From Candidatus Binatia bacterium (GTDB taxonomy: Bacteria; Desulfobacterota; Binatia; Bin18): a stretch of DNA of 64,000 nt. The notes under the pieces are model-generated. The model did no database searches and was not told the DNA's origin. It saw nothing but the letters and a program-made list of their open reading frames with translations. Position 1 is the first letter of the stretch. Each line of letters starts with the position of its first letter. Shown here in pieces: positions 61,925-64,000 of the stretch. Both the position numbers and the translations under genes were made by a program. Location: positions 289,312-353,311 of the forward strand of contig JAJEFA010000021.1 of the NCBI GenBank assembly GCA_022820725.1. Reading direction: 5' to 3'.

Positions 61925-63346
61925 ATGCCAAAAACAAACGGAACACTCGGTTTTTTTGAGAACGTAAACCGGAGTTTCGGTAGGGCGGCTCGATTCCTGA
62001 CTTATCCGGAGGGCCTGCTCGCGCAGATACGCACCTGTAACAGTGTGTATACCGTACATTTCCCCATAAAAACGCAGCACGGCTACGAAGTGATATCCGG
62101 CTGGCGGGTGCAGCACAGCCATCACAAAGCGCCGTGTAAAGGCGGTATTCGGTATGCGCCCGAGGTGAGTGAACATGAGGTCAAGGCGCTGGCCGCATTG
62201 ATGACGTATAAATGTGCCCTGGTTGATGTCCCATTCGGGGGTGCAAAGGGCGGGGTCCAGATCGATCCGAATCGTTATACGCCTGACGAAATAGAGCGGA
62301 TCACGCGACGCTATACGGCCGAACTGATCAAGAAGAATTTCATTGGTCCCGGGGTTGATGTCCCGGCTCCCGATTATGGCACCGGCGGCCGTGAGATGGC
62401 CTGGATTTTTGATACGTATGCGTCGTTTTATCCGGGTCAGATTGATGCCGCGGCTTGTGTGACCGGAAAACCCATTACCCAAGGAGGGATACAGGGTCGG
62501 GTCGAGGCAACCGGACGCGGGGTATATTTCGGGCTGCGCGAAGCGTGTGAACAGGCTGAAGATATGAAACGGATCGGCCTGAGTCCTGGGCTGGCTGACA
62601 AGACGGTCATTGTGCAGGGACTCGGCAATGTGGGCTACCACGCAGCAAAATTCTGCCGGGAGGGCGGTTGTCGGATTGTCGGTATCGCCGAGTATGAGGG
62701 CGGGATTTATAATCCTCGGGGGCTCGATGTGGACGCGGTCCTCGCCCATCGGCGAGAGACGCGTTCCATTCTCGATTTCCCGGGGGCGGAGAACATCCTG
62801 CCCTCTTCCGACACGCTGGAACGGGAATGTGACATCCTGATCCCGGCCGCCCTCGAAAACCAGATTACCGAGACGAATGCCCCCCGCATTCAGGCCAAAA
62901 TTGTTGCCGAAGCCGCCAACGGCCCGGTCACCGCCCAGGCTGAGGACATCTTATCCGCCAGGGGCGTGTGGATCATTCCCGATGTGTATCTGAACGCCGG
63001 CGGGGTGACGGTCTCGTATTTTGAATGGCTGAAGAATCTGTCGCATGTCAACCTGGGTCGCATGGGCAAGCGCTTTGAGCAATCCGCCTTTGACAAGATT
63101 CTTCACACGGTTGAACGCCTGACCGACACCTGGTTGCCGGAGGCGGAGCGCCGGTCGATTGTGCACGGTGCGGATGAAATCGATCTGGTGAATTCGGGGC
63201 TGGAGGAAACCATGATTACCGCCTATCATCAGATCTACGAGGAGTGGAAAGGGGATTCACGGGTGCCCGACTTACGCACGGCCGCCTTTATCAGTGCGAT
63301 GAAAAAAATTGCCGTCTCGTATATGGAACTCGGTATTTTTCCCTAA
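61925..63346 (+). CDS. gdhA: Glutamate dehydrogenase family (Glu/Leu/Phe/Val dehydrogenase)
   Basis: A 473-residue hexameric-type GDH. The start has the pattern VHFPIKTQHGYEVISGWRVQHSHHKAPCKGGIRYAPEVS. The catalytic Lys lies in CALVDVPFGGAKGGVQIDP, with DVPAPDYGTGGREMAWIFDTY and TGKPITQGGIQGRVEATGRGVY following. The NAD(P)-binding loop is VIVQGLGNVGYHAAKF. Length and motifs fit oxidative NAD-type glutamate dehydrogenase, interconverting glutamate and 2-oxoglutarate plus ammonia. A DUF2007 zinc-ribbon gene follows after 19 bases. Confidence 0.92.
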   Translation: MPKTNGTLGFFENVNRSFGRAARFLTYPEGLLAQIRTCNSVYTVHFPIKTQHGYEVISGWRVQHSHHKAPCKGGIRYAPEVSEHEVKALAALMTYKCALVDVPFGGAKGGVQIDPNRYTPDEIERITRRYTAELIKKNFIGPGVDVPAPDYGTGGREMAWIFDTYASFYPGQIDAAACVTGKPITQGGIQGRVEATGRGVYFGLREACEQAEDMKRIGLSPGLADKTVIVQGLGNVGYHAAKFCREGGCRIVGIAEYEGGIYNPRGLDVDAVLAHRRETRSILDFPGAENILPSSDTLERECDILIPAALENQITETNAPRIQAKIVAEAANGPVTAQAEDILSARGVWIIPDVYLNAGGVTVSYFEWLKNLSHVNLGRMGKRFEQSAFDKILHTVERLTDTWLPEAERRSIVHGADEIDLVNSGLEETMITAYHQIYEEWKGDSRVPDLRTAAFISAMKKIAVSYMELGIFP

Positions 63347-63365
63347 AGAGGGTCCGTCAACCGCT

Positions 63366-63695
63366 ATGAAGCGTATCTACACCGCTCACGATCCGACCGA
63401 AGCGCATCTGGTCAAGGGACTGCTCGAAGCCGAGGGCATCGAAGCCATCGTCCAGGGCGAGCATCTCTTCCCGCTGCGCGGCAGCCTACCGGTCACCTCC
63501 GATACCAACCCCTCGGTGTGGGTGGCGAACGATATGGACTTTGACCGGGGTCGGACAATTGCACAAGCCTACGATCACGGGGCTCGGGCCGACCGGGAAG
63601 GTGCACCCCACTGGCGCTGTCCACGCTGCGGAGAGAATCTGGAAGGCCAGTTTACTGCCTGCTGGAAATGTGGAGCGACCCGGCCCCCGGCGTAG
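63366..63695 (+). CDS. DUF2007 domain protein with C-terminal zinc ribbon
   Basis: 109 residues: an N-terminal DUF2007 domain (MKRIYTAHDPTEAHLVKGLLEAEGIEAIVQGEHLF; SVWVANDMDFDRGRTIAQAYDHG) joined to a C-terminal ribbon. CPRCGENLEGQFTACWKCGATRPP carries two C-x-x-C knuckles, a treble or zinc-ribbon metal site. DUF2007 is a ferredoxin-like fold proposed to bind small ligands or signal peptides. Function unknown. It probably shares a transcript with the gdhA-like gene 19 bases upstream. Confidence 0.87.
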   Translation: MKRIYTAHDPTEAHLVKGLLEAEGIEAIVQGEHLFPLRGSLPVTSDTNPSVWVANDMDFDRGRTIAQAYDHGARADREGAPHWRCPRCGENLEGQFTACWKCGATRPPA

Positions 63696-63709
63696 CACAG
63701 GGGCCGACG

Positions 63710-63814
63710 TTATTTTACCAACCCCATGATCTCCATCCGGGTGGGCTTCATGACAACCAGAACCCGAGGCTCCGTTTTACATGCGTTCCTGATATTCCGC
63801 CCCGCCTTCCTCAT
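63710..63814 (-). CDS. Possible 34-residue small protein
   Basis: ATG 63814 with AAGGA six bases upstream opens MRKAGRNIRNACKTEPRVLV and ends MEIMGLVK at a TAA. A TATATA lies further upstream. No family is recognised, and the stretch may be simply intergenic. It is reported because the ribosome binding site is good and no other gene occupies 63696-63855. Confidence 0.25.
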   Translation of the reverse strand: MRKAGRNIRNACKTEPRVLVVMKPTRMEIMGLVK

Positions 63815-63816
63815 TG

Positions 63817-63845
63817 TTGTTCCTTCAAATTTATATAGTTAGAAT
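63817..63845 (+). promoter_or_regulatory. Candidate promoter of the right-edge Rieske-like gene
   Basis: TTGTTC (63817-63822) and TAGAAT (63840-63845) with a 17-base spacer, in an A+T-rich stretch. It would start transcription just before the open frame at 63856. Confidence 0.3.
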
Positions 63846-63855
63846 GTGCCGTTCT

Positions 63856-64000
63856 ATGCCCCTTAAACAACGGATTTATTCAATGATGAAATACGGTGCA
63901 GCTCGAGAAGGGGAGGCAACAAGACATCGCTGTCCTCTCCCGCCGTTTCCAGACGGTTGGTATGTCGTCGAACTCTCAAGAAATATGCGTCCCGGGAAAT
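63856..64000 (+). CDS. Rieske-type oxygenase or reductase component, N-terminal part (runs off the right edge)
   Basis: The frame reads about 48 residues, with MPLKQRIYSMMKYGAAREG followed by LPPFPDGWYVVELSRNM and RPGK. P-x-F-P-x-G-W-Y-x-V-x-x-S-x-x-x-x-P-G is the characteristic entry into a Rieske domain of phenylpropionate-dioxygenase-like oxygenases and related demethylases. The Cys/His iron-sulphur ligands would lie beyond the window. Starts at 63856, 63883 or 63886 are all possible and none has a clear ribosome binding site. Confidence 0.6.
   Translation, partial: MPLKQRIYSMMKYGAAREGEATRHRCPLPPFPDGWYVVELSRNMRPGK

Overview
The window looks like a chromosomal segment of an uncultivated, Gram-negative-type bacterium of fairly high G+C. 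It carries single-copy housekeeping genes (pdxJ, upp, infA, eno, ftsB, pyrF, proS) embedded in a dense set of catabolic enzymes: six luciferase-like (LLM) oxidoreductases, four VOC/glyoxalase proteins, hydantoinase/oxoprolinase subunits, two amidases, two amidohydrolases, paired acyl-CoA dehydrogenases and Asp-nucleophile alpha/beta hydrolases. That mix resembles Tectomicrobia/Entotheonella-like or deltaproteobacterial (Binatota-like) environmental genomes. The assignment is an inference from gene content only. No tRNA, rRNA, CRISPR array, transposase or integrase was recognised.

Layout. 1-131 is the start of a small MNT-type nucleotidyltransferase that leaves the window. 205-2886 holds pdxJ, an ArgE-like deacetylase and upp. 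2931-8710 has two LLM enzymes (one with a Tat signal), a PrpF-like isomerase, two VOC proteins and an amidase. 8777-13786 is a hydantoinase operon in which one HyuB copy is truncated and ends in a G-rich tandem repeat. 13860-20009 carries a SnoaL-like protein, two amidohydrolases, an LLM enzyme, a carboxymuconolactone-decarboxylase-like protein and an M20 peptidase.

20021-28320 is the standout. An approximately 8.3 kb, visibly more A+T-rich block encodes a 2429-residue protein with an N-terminal SIR2 NADase-like domain, a long TPR-like array, a possible PIN-like segment, a long unassigned region, and a C-terminal restriction-endonuclease-like plus winged-helix module of the AbiEi antitoxin type. 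Ten bases downstream lies an AbiEii-like nucleotidyltransferase. The block is flanked by a short imperfect direct repeat. I read it as a candidate anti-phage (abortive infection) system that fuses a SIR2 effector to a type IV toxin-antitoxin module.

28358-47731 returns to ordinary genes: infA, an Fsr-like efflux pump, a cupin, a split DMT transporter, an amidase, PepF, transporters, LLM enzymes, an ABC-F ATPase, a histone-H1-like lysine-rich protein, eno, ftsB, pyrF and proS. 47890-54614 is acyl-CoA and amino-acid metabolism: paired acyl-CoA dehydrogenases, isoaspartyl peptidase, a ThDP enzyme and an AcuI-like reductase. 54638-63695 mixes an LRR-like protein, an A+T-rich orphan membrane protein, a crotonase, a small Cys-rich protein and two head-to-head amino-acid dehydrogenases. 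The right edge enters what looks like a Rieske oxygenase gene. Dispersed elements include three copies of an approximately 40-bp repeat, a perfect 28-bp palindrome and several clear intrinsic terminators.
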